NCBI GenBank assembly: GCA_947498985.1
Contig: CANMMF010000003.1
Span: 372,001 to 436,000, forward strand
Reading direction: 5' to 3'
Length of the DNA: 64,000 nucleotides
Source of the DNA: an uncultured Paracoccaceae bacterium
GTDB taxonomy: Bacteria; Pseudomonadota; Alphaproteobacteria; Rhodobacterales; Rhodobacteraceae
Below are positions 57,965-64,000 of this stretch, one piece after another. Both the position numbers and the translations under genes were made by a program. Each line of letters starts with the position of its first letter. Positions within the stretch are counted from its first letter, which is position 1. The notes under the pieces were generated by a model. The model was given only the letters and a program-made list of their open reading frames with translations, ran no database searches and was not told where the DNA came from.

Positions 57965-59361
57965 CCGATGCCGCAGAGACCCGCCCCGCCGCTTCTTTGG
58001 GCCGGAAGTATCCCGGGGGTGTGGGGGCTGGCCCCCACTCCGACCTGCGTGTGGGGGCTGGCCCCCACTCCGACCTGCGTGTGGGGGCTGGCCCCCGCTC
58101 CGACCTGCGTGTGGCGGCCGGCCGCCACGGAAACGCCGACGGTGCCCGCCGTCCCGGCCTCGCGGGCCGCACCGATGTCTGGATGATGCTGGCGGCCCTC
58201 GCGCTCATCACGCTCATCGCCACGATCCTGGCGCAGACCGGTGTTGTCTCCGTCTCTTTCGTCAAGCTGCTGGGCAAGACGCTTTGCCTCTGCCTTGCGG
58301 CGCTGGCGCTCGATCTGGTCTGGGGCTTCACCGGCATCCTCAGCCTGGGGCATTTCGCCTTTTTCGGCATCGGCGGCTACGCCATCGGCATGTGGCTGAT
58401 GTGGGACCGCACCGAGGCCATTGTCGCGGGCACGCTGGCGCGCGCCGAGCTGCCCCCCACGGCGCTGGAGCTGCAGGAGGCCATCGGCACGCAGATCTTC
58501 GGCGTGGTGGGCTCGTCGGACATCCCCTGGCTCTGGACCTTCGCGGGCTCGCTGCCCTTGCAACTGGCCTTTGCGGTGCTGGTGCCCGGGCTTGTGGCAG
58601 GGATCTTCGGCTGGCTGGCCTTCCGCAGCCGGGTGGCGGGCGTCTATCTTTCGATCCTCACCCAGGCTGGTACGCTGGCGCTGTCGCTCTGGCTCTTTCA
58701 GAACGACAGCGGGCTGCGCGGCAACAACGGCCTCTCGGGGCTGCAGAACATCCCCGGGCTCGAGCATCTGCCGCAATCGGTGATCTCGCTGTGGTTCCTC
58801 TGGGCCTCCGCCGCGGCGCTGGGCGCGGGCTACGTGCTGGCCGCCTGGGTGGTCTCGGGCCGCTTCGGATCGGTGCTGCGCGGCATCCGCGACAACGAGG
58901 CGCGGGTGCGGTTCCTGGGCTACGAGGTGGAGCATTACAAGCTCGCGATCTTCGTCGGCACCGCTATGGTCACCGGGCTGGCGGGCGCGCTTTATTACCC
59001 GCAGGCGGGCATCGTGAACCCGGCCGAGATCGCGCCCATCGCCTCGATCTACCTTGTTGTCTGGGTCGCCATCGGCGGGCGCGGGCGGCTTTACGGCGCG
59101 GTGATCGGCGCGGCGGTGGTCAGCCTCGCATCGAGCTGGTTCACCGGCGGCGGCGCGCCCGATATCGAGCTGGGGGTCTACACCATCAAATGGACCGACT
59201 GGTGGCTGGTGCTGCTGGGGCTCTCGTTTGTACTGGTCACGCTTTTTGCGCCCAAGGGGCTGGGCGGGCTTGTCGACATCTGGACACAGCGGCGGGCCAC
59301 CCGGCGCGACGATCTGGGCCCCGACCAGGGCTCCAAACGCGCCGAGGAGGAAACCCCATGA
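57961..59361 (+). CDS. urtC: Urea ABC transporter permease UrtC with a repeat-bearing N-terminal extension
   Basis: The core (from about residue 70: RTDVWMMLAALALITLIATIL) is a normal LivM/UrtC permease with GFTGILSLGHFAFFGIGGYA, VYLSILTQAGTLALSLWLF, RGIRDNEARVRFLGYEVEHYKLAIFV and WVAIGGRGRLYGAVIGAA. The first 70 residues instead hold three copies of VGAGPHSDLR/VGAGPRSDLR and a partial fourth copy, encoded by a 30-bp tandem palindromic repeat. ATG 57961 overlaps the urtB stop by 4 bp; no good internal start precedes TM1 nearby, so the extension is probably translated. Confidence 0.92.
   Translation: MTDAAETRPAASLGRKYPGGVGAGPHSDLRVGAGPHSDLRVGAGPRSDLRVAAGRHGNADGARRPGLAGRTDVWMMLAALALITLIATILAQTGVVSVSFVKLLGKTLCLCLAALALDLVWGFTGILSLGHFAFFGIGGYAIGMWLMWDRTEAIVAGTLARAELPPTALELQEAIGTQIFGVVGSSDIPWLWTFAGSLPLQLAFAVLVPGLVAGIFGWLAFRSRVAGVYLSILTQAGTLALSLWLFQNDSGLRGNNGLSGLQNIPGLEHLPQSVISLWFLWASAAALGAGYVLAAWVVSGRFGSVLRGIRDNEARVRFLGYEVEHYKLAIFVGTAMVTGLAGALYYPQAGIVNPAEIAPIASIYLVVWVAIGGRGRLYGAVIGAAVVSLASSWFTGGGAPDIELGVYTIKWTDWWLVLLGLSFVLVTLFAPKGLGGLVDIWTQRRATRRDDLGPDQGSKRAEEETP
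57991..58128. repeat. GC-rich stem-loop element with 30-bp tandem copies inside urtC
   Basis: GCTTCTTTGGGCCGGAAGTA then CCCGGGGGTG resembles the inverted element at 17974. It leads into three 30-bp units (58021, 58051, 58081), each starting with GTGGGGGC-TG-GCCCCCAC (third copy one change), and a partial fourth unit, GTGGCGGCCGGCCGCCAC. The fourth has matching changes on both arms, so the palindrome is kept. All are in frame with urtC. Confidence 0.85.
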
Positions 59362-60110
59362 CAGCGCTTCTCGAAGTGTCCGGCGTATCGAAAAGCTTCG
59401 ACGGGTTCAAGGCCATCGACAACCTGTCGCTGTCGGTCGCAGAGCCCGAACTGCGCGCCATCATCGGCCCCAATGGCGCAGGCAAGACCACCTTCATGGA
59501 TCTGGTGACCGGCAAGACCCGGCCGGACACCGGCTCGATCCGCTATGGTGAGCTGTCGCGCGATCTGACCCGTCTCAGCGAGGCGCAGATCGCCCGCGCG
59601 GGCATCGGGCGCAAGTTCCAGCAACCCACCGTGTTCGAGGACCAGACCGTGGTCGACAACCTGACCATGGCGCTGGCCTCGCCGCGCAATCCGCTCACCG
59701 TGCTGCTGCGACGGCCCGACCGGCGCGCCCGCGCTGCCGAAGTGGCCGAACGCGTCGGCCTGCAGACCCATCTCGATCACCGCGCGGGCACGCTCAGCCA
59801 CGGGCAGAAGCAATGGCTCGAGATCGGCATGCTGCTGGCGCAGGAGCCGCGCCTGCTGCTGGTCGACGAACCGGCGGCGGGCATGACCAGCGCCGAGCGC
59901 GAGCGCACCACCGAAATGCTGGTCGAGGCCGCAAAGGACCACGCGGTGGTGGTGATCGAGCATGACATGGAGTTTGTGCGCCGCCTGAAATGCCGGGTCA
60001 CCGTCCTGCACGAGGGACGCGCGCTGGCCGAAGGCTCGCTCGATCACGTCTGCGCCGACCCGCGGGTGATCGATGTCTATCTGGGCCGTCCGGAGACCGC
60101 CGATGCTTGA
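59358..60110 (+). CDS. urtD: Urea ABC transporter ATP-binding protein UrtD
   Basis: The 250-residue LivG-like ATPase has Walker A GPNGAGKTT, IGRKFQQPTVFEDQTVVDNL (Q-loop), signature LSHGQKQWLEIGMLLAQ, Walker B LLLVDEPAAGMT and VVVIEHDMEFVRRL. The LSHGQKQWLEIG signature is characteristic of UrtD. ATG 59358 overlaps the urtC stop by 4 bp. Confidence 0.95.
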   Translation: MTALLEVSGVSKSFDGFKAIDNLSLSVAEPELRAIIGPNGAGKTTFMDLVTGKTRPDTGSIRYGELSRDLTRLSEAQIARAGIGRKFQQPTVFEDQTVVDNLTMALASPRNPLTVLLRRPDRRARAAEVAERVGLQTHLDHRAGTLSHGQKQWLEIGMLLAQEPRLLLVDEPAAGMTSAERERTTEMLVEAAKDHAVVVIEHDMEFVRRLKCRVTVLHEGRALAEGSLDHVCADPRVIDVYLGRPETADA

Positions 60111-60792
60111 TGCGCGCCAGATCACCCTCAGCTATGGCGGCAGCCAGATCCTGCATGGCGTCGATCTGAGCGCCACCGCCGGTGAGATCACCTGCGTGAT
60201 GGGGCTCAACGGGGTCGGCAAGACCTCGCTGCTCAAGGCCATTTCCGGGCGCCACCCGTCCGAAGGCACCATCACGCTCGACGGCGCGGCCTTGCCCCGG
60301 GGCGCACAGGCGCGCGCAAGGGCCGGGGTGGCTTACGTGCCGCAGGGCCGCGAGATCTTTGCGCAGCTGACGGTCGCGGAAAATCTCGAGGTGGGGTTTG
60401 CCTGTCTGACCCGCGACGCGCGGCTGGTGCCGGACGATATCTATGAGCTTTTCCCGGTGCTTGCGGACATGCGCGGGCGGCGGGGCGGCGATCTCTCGGG
60501 TGGCCAGCAACAGCAGCTTGCCATCGCGCGTGCGCTGGTCACCCAGCCCAGGGTGCTGCTGCTCGATGAGCCCACGGAAGGCATCCAGCCCAACATCATC
60601 ACCCAGATCGGGCGTGTGATCACCCGCCTGCGCGACCGCGGCGGCATGGCGATTGTGCTGGTCGAACAGCGTTTCGACTTTGCCTGGGGGCTGGCCGACC
60701 GGATCGTGGCGCTGAGCCACGGCACCGTGCTGCGCAACGAACGCCGCATTGAGGCATCCCGGCAGGCGGTGCTCGACGACGTCTCCGTCTGA
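60103..60792 (+). CDS. urtE: Urea ABC transporter ATP-binding protein UrtE
   Basis: The 229-residue LivF-like ATPase has Walker A GLNGVGKTS, GVAYVPQGREIFAQLTVAENLEVG (Q-loop), signature LSGGQQQQLAIARAL, Walker B VLLLDEPTEGIQPNII and LVEQRFDFAWGLADRI. The EGIQPNII segment is typical of UrtE. ATG 60103 overlaps urtD by 8 bp. It completes the urtABCDE set. Confidence 0.95.
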   Translation: MLDARQITLSYGGSQILHGVDLSATAGEITCVMGLNGVGKTSLLKAISGRHPSEGTITLDGAALPRGAQARARAGVAYVPQGREIFAQLTVAENLEVGFACLTRDARLVPDDIYELFPVLADMRGRRGGDLSGGQQQQLAIARALVTQPRVLLLDEPTEGIQPNIITQIGRVITRLRDRGGMAIVLVEQRFDFAWGLADRIVALSHGTVLRNERRIEASRQAVLDDVSV

Positions 60793-60799
60793 TTTTGCA

Positions 60800-60823
60800 G
60801 CGTACAAAATACGCCTGATTTTT
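60800..60823 (+). terminator. Weak hairpin after urtE
   Basis: GCGTA, loop CAAAA, TACGC, then CTGATTTTT. The 5-bp stem with a short T run 8 bp after urtE may partly separate transporter and urease transcription. Weak. Confidence 0.3.
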
Positions 60824-60918
60824 GGGCGATGCGCATAATTTGCGGGCAGAATGCCGCCGTTGCCCGCGCGCGGCGCGATGCGCCAAGCCGCAGGGATGGG
60901 CACCGGTTTGCGCCGGTG

Positions 60919-61785
60919 ATGAGGTCTCTGCCGACCCAGACCGGAGCCGATCCCATCCTGCACCAACCCGCCCCCGTCCAGATCGATGTCAACCCGGTGC
61001 CGCGCGCGGTCGGGGTGGCGCGGCTTGCGGCCAAGCGGCGCGATGCCCGCAGTGTGGTCTCGCGCTACCGCAGTTCCGGTGCGCTCAAGCTGCTCTTTGC
61101 CAACCGCGCGCCGCAGCTCGAGGCGATTGTGATCAACACCGCGGGCGGGCTGACCGGCGGTGACCGGATCGAGCTCAATGCCCAGGTCGAGGACGGCGCG
61201 CATCTGGTGCTGACCACGCAGGCCGCAGAGCGCGCCTACTGCGCCGCCAGCGGCGAGGCCCGCATGTCGGCGCGGATCGATGTCGGGCCGGGCGGTCAGC
61301 TGAGCTGGCTGCCGCAGGAGCTGATCCTCTACGATGGCGCCTGTCTGAACCGGCGTCTGACCATCGCGCTTGCGCAAGACGCGCGGCTGCTGATGGTCGA
61401 GCCGGTCATCTTCGGGCGTCACGCGATGGGCGAGGTCCTGCAAAGGTGCCGGTTTCGCGACCGCATCGAGGTGATGCGCGACGGCGCGCCGCTCTATCTC
61501 GACGGCGTCGACCTGTCGGGCGATCTTTGCGTGCGGTTGCGCCGCGCCGCGATCGCGGGCGGGGCCGGCGCGATGGCGAGCCTGCTCTATGTCGCCCCCG
61601 ACGCCGAGGCGCAGCTGGCCCCGCTGCGCGGGGGCTTGCCCGCCACTGCCGGTGCTTCGCTTCTGGCGCCGGATGTCCTGTCCGTGCGGCTTGTGGCCGC
61701 GGACGGGTTCGATCTGCGCGCCACCCTGTTGCCGGTGCTCGACCGGCTGAGCCGCAACACCCTTCCCGCGTCCTGGAGGCTTTGA
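60919..61785 (+). CDS. ureD: Urease accessory protein UreD
   Basis: The 288-residue protein fits UreD/UreH, the scaffold that with UreF and UreG loads nickel into urease: [102 protein letters not shown] (60919) is my start; the frame is open further upstream from 60829, but that part is not UreD-like. 4 bp or fewer separate it from ureA. Confidence 0.93.
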   Translation: MRSLPTQTGADPILHQPAPVQIDVNPVPRAVGVARLAAKRRDARSVVSRYRSSGALKLLFANRAPQLEAIVINTAGGLTGGDRIELNAQVEDGAHLVLTTQAAERAYCAASGEARMSARIDVGPGGQLSWLPQELILYDGACLNRRLTIALAQDARLLMVEPVIFGRHAMGEVLQRCRFRDRIEVMRDGAPLYLDGVDLSGDLCVRLRRAAIAGGAGAMASLLYVAPDAEAQLAPLRGGLPATAGASLLAPDVLSVRLVAADGFDLRATLLPVLDRLSRNTLPASWRL

Positions 61786-61786
61786 G

Positions 61787-62089
61787 ATGAACCTCACCCC
61801 GAGAGAGAAAGACAAGCTGCTGGTCGCCATGGCCGCCGAAGTGGCGCGCAAGCGTCTCGCGCGCGGCGTCAGGCTGAACCATCCCGAGGCCATCGCGCTG
61901 ATCACCGACGCGGTGGTTGAGGGGGCGCGCGACGGGCGCTCGGTGTCGGAGATGATGCAGGCGGGCGCCGAGGTCATCACCCGCGACCAGTGTATGGACG
62001 GGGTGGCCGAAATGATCCACGACGTGCAGGTCGAGGCGACGTTCCCGGACGGCACAAAACTTGTGACGGTGCACAACCCGATCCGTTGA
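61787..62089 (+). CDS. ureA: Urease gamma subunit
   Basis: The 100-residue protein reads [20 protein letters not shown], then [47 protein letters not shown] and a C-terminal [14 protein letters not shown], all standard UreA. It starts 1 bp after ureD; GGAGG lies about 9 bp upstream. Confidence 0.97.
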   Translation: MNLTPREKDKLLVAMAAEVARKRLARGVRLNHPEAIALITDAVVEGARDGRSVSEMMQAGAEVITRDQCMDGVAEMIHDVQVEATFPDGTKLVTVHNPIR

Positions 62090-62169
62090 ATTTGCGTATT
62101 TGAGAAGAGAAGAAGCCCCGGGGGCGCGACCCGTCTGCCACCGTCCCCGCACAGACCGAAGGAGCTGCC
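62090..62169. repeat. Possible diverged copy of the intergenic element between ureA and ureB
   Basis: GCGTATTTGAGAAGAGAAGA then AGCCCCGGGGGC resembles the GTATTTGTGACCCAGAGAAG end of the 17974 element plus a short G/C hairpin. AAGGAG precedes ureB. Resemblance judged by eye. Confidence 0.35.
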
Positions 62170-62475
62170 ATGATCCCCGGAGAGATGTTTCCCGCCGCGG
62201 GCACACTGACCCTCAACCCCGGCGCCAAGGCGGTCACGCTGATGGTCGCCAATACCGGCGACCGGCCCGTGCAGGTGGGCTCGCATTACCATTTCGCCGA
62301 AGCCAATCCGGCGCTCGAGTTCGACCGCGCCGCCGCGCGCGGCTGCCGTCTGGACATCGCCGCGGGCACCGCCGTGCGCTTCGAGCCCGGCCAGCGCCGC
62401 GAGGTCACGCTGATCCCGGTGGCGGGCAAGCGGCGGATCTTCGGCTTCAACAAACGCGTCATGGGGGATCTTTGA
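62170..62475 (+). CDS. ureB: Urease beta subunit
   Basis: The 101-residue protein starts [20 protein letters not shown] and contains [59 protein letters not shown] and [11 protein letters not shown], matching UreB end to end. AAGGAGCTGCC precedes the ATG. The next gene starts on the following base, but it is not ureC. Confidence 0.97.
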   Translation: MIPGEMFPAAGTLTLNPGAKAVTLMVANTGDRPVQVGSHYHFAEANPALEFDRAAARGCRLDIAAGTAVRFEPGQRREVTLIPVAGKRRIFGFNKRVMGDL

Positions 62476-62799
62476 ATGCCACGCCGAAACACGATTCCCA
62501 ACGTCTTCGATTACTGGGGCAATGCCGTGCAGATGAGCCTGGTCATGGCCGAGGCGCAAAGCGTCATCGCAATGCGGCTCATGGGTATGGTCGGGCTCTG
62601 GTCGGTGACCGCGCAGGAAGACAAACGCATGGTGTCCGAAAAGGTCTTTGCCATGACCAAGGCGATGACCGATGCGGGCAAGGTGGGGCTGCGCGGCGGC
62701 TCTCCCGATCAGGTGACCGCCGCGGCCATAAGGCCCATTCGTCAGGCCACGCGCGCCAATAACCGCCGCCTGGCAAAGCGCGGTCTGAAACGCGCCTGA
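62476..62799 (+). CDS. Small protein of unknown function between ureB and ureC
   Basis: The 107-residue protein reads MPRRNTIPNVFDYWGNAVQM, then SLVMAEAQSVIAMRLMGMVGLWSV, KMVSEKVFAMTKAMTDAGKVGL-like and an Arg-rich C-terminus NRRLAKRGLKRA. The Met/Ala-rich helical centre with basic ends resembles phasin-like or so-called antifreeze proteins annotated in Rhodobacteraceae (memory). It directly abuts ureB and ends 39 bp before ureC, so it is co-transcribed with urease. Role unknown. Confidence 0.78.
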   Translation: MPRRNTIPNVFDYWGNAVQMSLVMAEAQSVIAMRLMGMVGLWSVTAQEDKRMVSEKVFAMTKAMTDAGKVGLRGGSPDQVTAAAIRPIRQATRANNRRLAKRGLKRA

Positions 62800-62838
62800 C
62801 CGTCAAGAGCCCCCGCCGCCAGACAAGGACCAAAGCCC

Positions 62839-64000
62839 ATGCCCGCCACGATCAACCGCTCCGACTATGCCGCGATGTTCGGCCCCACGACCGGCGACCG
62901 GGTGCGGCTGGCCGACACCGATCTGATCATCGAGGTGGAGCGCGATCTGACCGCCGAACGGGCGGGCGCGGCGATGTCCGGCGGCACCGGTGCCAACGCG
63001 GCCCATTACGGCGAAGAGGTGAAGTTCGGCGGCGGCAAGGTCATCCGCGACGGCATGGGTCAAAGCCAGGTCACACGCGCCGGGGGCGCGGTCGACACGG
63101 TGATCACCAACGCGCTGATTGTCGACTGGACCGGCATCTACAAGGCTGATGTCGGTCTCAAGGACGGGCGCATCGCGGCGATCGGCAAGGCAGGCAATCC
63201 CGACACCCAGCCGGGCGTCGATATCATCGTCGGCCCGGGCACCGAAGCCATCGCGGGCGAAGGGCGAATCCTCACGGCGGGCGGGTTCGACAGCCATATA
63301 CACTTCATCTGCCCGCAGCAGATCGAGGACGCGCTGCATTCCGGTCTCACCACGATGCTGGGCGGCGGCACCGGGCCTGCGCATGGCACGCTGGCCACCA
63401 CCTGCACGCCGGGGCCCTGGCATATCGGGCGCATGCTGCAGGCGGCGGACGCCTTTCCGATGAACCTCGCCTTTGCTGGCAAGGGCAACGCCTCGCTGCC
63501 CGCCGCTCTGGAGGAGCAGGTCAAAGGCGGCGCCTGCGCGCTCAAGCTGCACGAGGATTGGGGCACCACACCCGGCGCGATCGATTGCTGCCTTTCGGTG
63601 GCGGACGCGATGGATGTGCAGGTGATGATCCACACCGACACGCTCAATGAGTCGGGCTTTGTCGAGCATACGGTGAAAGCCATGAAGGGCCGCACGATCC
63701 ATGCCTTCCATACCGAGGGCGCGGGTGGCGGGCACGCGCCGGACATCATCAAGATCTGCGGGCTGGATCACGTGCTGCCCTCGTCCACCAACCCCACGCG
63801 CCCTTTCACCGTCAACACGATCGAAGAGCATCTCGATATGCTGATGGTCTGTCATCATCTCGACAAGTCGATCCCCGAGGATATCGCCTTTGCCGAAAGC
63901 CGCATCCGGCGCGAGACCATCGCCGCCGAGGACATCCTGCACGACATGGGCGCGTTCTCGATCATCGCCTCGGACAGCCAGGCCATGGGGCGGGTGGGCG
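62839..64000 (+). CDS. ureC: Urease alpha subunit (3' end beyond the window)
   Basis: The first 387 residues are visible. Landmarks are [40 protein letters not shown], the Ni ligands in [12 protein letters not shown] (about residues 153 and 155), the carbamylated Lys in ALKLHEDWG (about 236), [30 protein letters not shown] and [10 protein letters not shown]. These positions are about 19 later than in classical urease because an Ala/Gly-rich stretch (residues about 39-56) is inserted between the RDLT and YGEEV motifs. AAGGACC precedes ATG 62839. Confidence 0.96.
   Translation, partial: MPATINRSDYAAMFGPTTGDRVRLADTDLIIEVERDLTAERAGAAMSGGTGANAAHYGEEVKFGGGKVIRDGMGQSQVTRAGGAVDTVITNALIVDWTGIYKADVGLKDGRIAAIGKAGNPDTQPGVDIIVGPGTEAIAGEGRILTAGGFDSHIHFICPQQIEDALHSGLTTMLGGGTGPAHGTLATTCTPGPWHIGRMLQAADAFPMNLAFAGKGNASLPAALEEQVKGGACALKLHEDWGTTPGAIDCCLSVADAMDVQVMIHTDTLNESGFVEHTVKAMKGRTIHAFHTEGAGGGHAPDIIKICGLDHVLPSSTNPTRPFTVNTIEEHLDMLMVCHHLDKSIPEDIAFAESRIRRETIAAEDILHDMGAFSIIASDSQAMGRVG

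Noticed and set aside
59998-62559. 853-codon frame antisense to urtE-ureD-ureA-ureB
   Set aside because: It spans several well-supported genes on the other strand and lacks any domain-like sequence.

Overview
The window is a gene-dense, GC-rich stretch of an alphaproteobacterial chromosome. It most resembles the Rhodobacteraceae (Roseobacter lineage), but the genus cannot be fixed from the sequence alone. Supporting traits are a sucCD/odhAB/lpd block near mdh, an ethylmalonyl-CoA pathway pair (mcl2-type lyase and mesaconyl-CoA hydratase), a zinc-ribbon gene divergent from ftsEX, a complete urtABCDE-ureDABC urea locus, and a GC-rich stem-loop element of a kind I associate with this family. I see no transposase, integrase, phage gene or CRISPR array.

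Left part (1-16.5 kb): the 5' end of an HpaR-like MarR regulator, a PLP decarboxylase, a class II aldolase, topoisomerase IB, a VOC protein, AMP nucleosidase, HU, an SGNH hydrolase, a Sel1 protein divergent from a di-haem peroxidase, a Nudix hydrolase, tRNA-Arg(ACG), a class III aminotransferase coupled to a GNAT gene, then zinc-ribbon / ftsE-ftsX-plsC-PPOX and another GNAT.

TCA part (16.5-41 kb): on the minus strand mdh, a periplasmic protein, sucC, a lipoprotein, sucD, a DUF805 membrane protein, odhA, four tandem 35-bp repeats, odhB, three small genes, lpd. On the plus strand sdhC-sdhD-sdhA, three small genes, sdhB. The accessory genes are often joined to the enzyme genes by 1- or 4-bp overlaps. 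Two near-identical double palindromes, each with two copies of TGTGATCACA 20-21 bp apart, lie upstream of sucC and of sdhC, and a single related site precedes a VWA gene. This suggests one unknown regulator controlling both TCA transcription units. Between these units lie tauE and the mcl2-nnrU-DUF1737-mch cluster.

Right part (41-64 kb): an acetolactate-synthase-like TPP enzyme, a DUF1989 protein, and a LacI-controlled minus-strand operon (binding protein, two permeases, ATPase, nucleoside hydrolase, adenine deaminase) that looks like a purine-nucleoside uptake and salvage system built on a spermidine/iron-type transporter. Then come a cupin-TetR pair with a perfect 18-bp palindrome upstream, a LuxR-type regulator, and the urea transporter and urease genes. 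ureC runs off the right edge. Purine salvage, DUF1989 and urea use share a nitrogen-scavenging theme. In the urea locus, urtC carries an in-frame tandem palindromic repeat, an unrelated small gene sits between ureB and ureC, and UreC has an Ala/Gly-rich insertion of about 18 residues.
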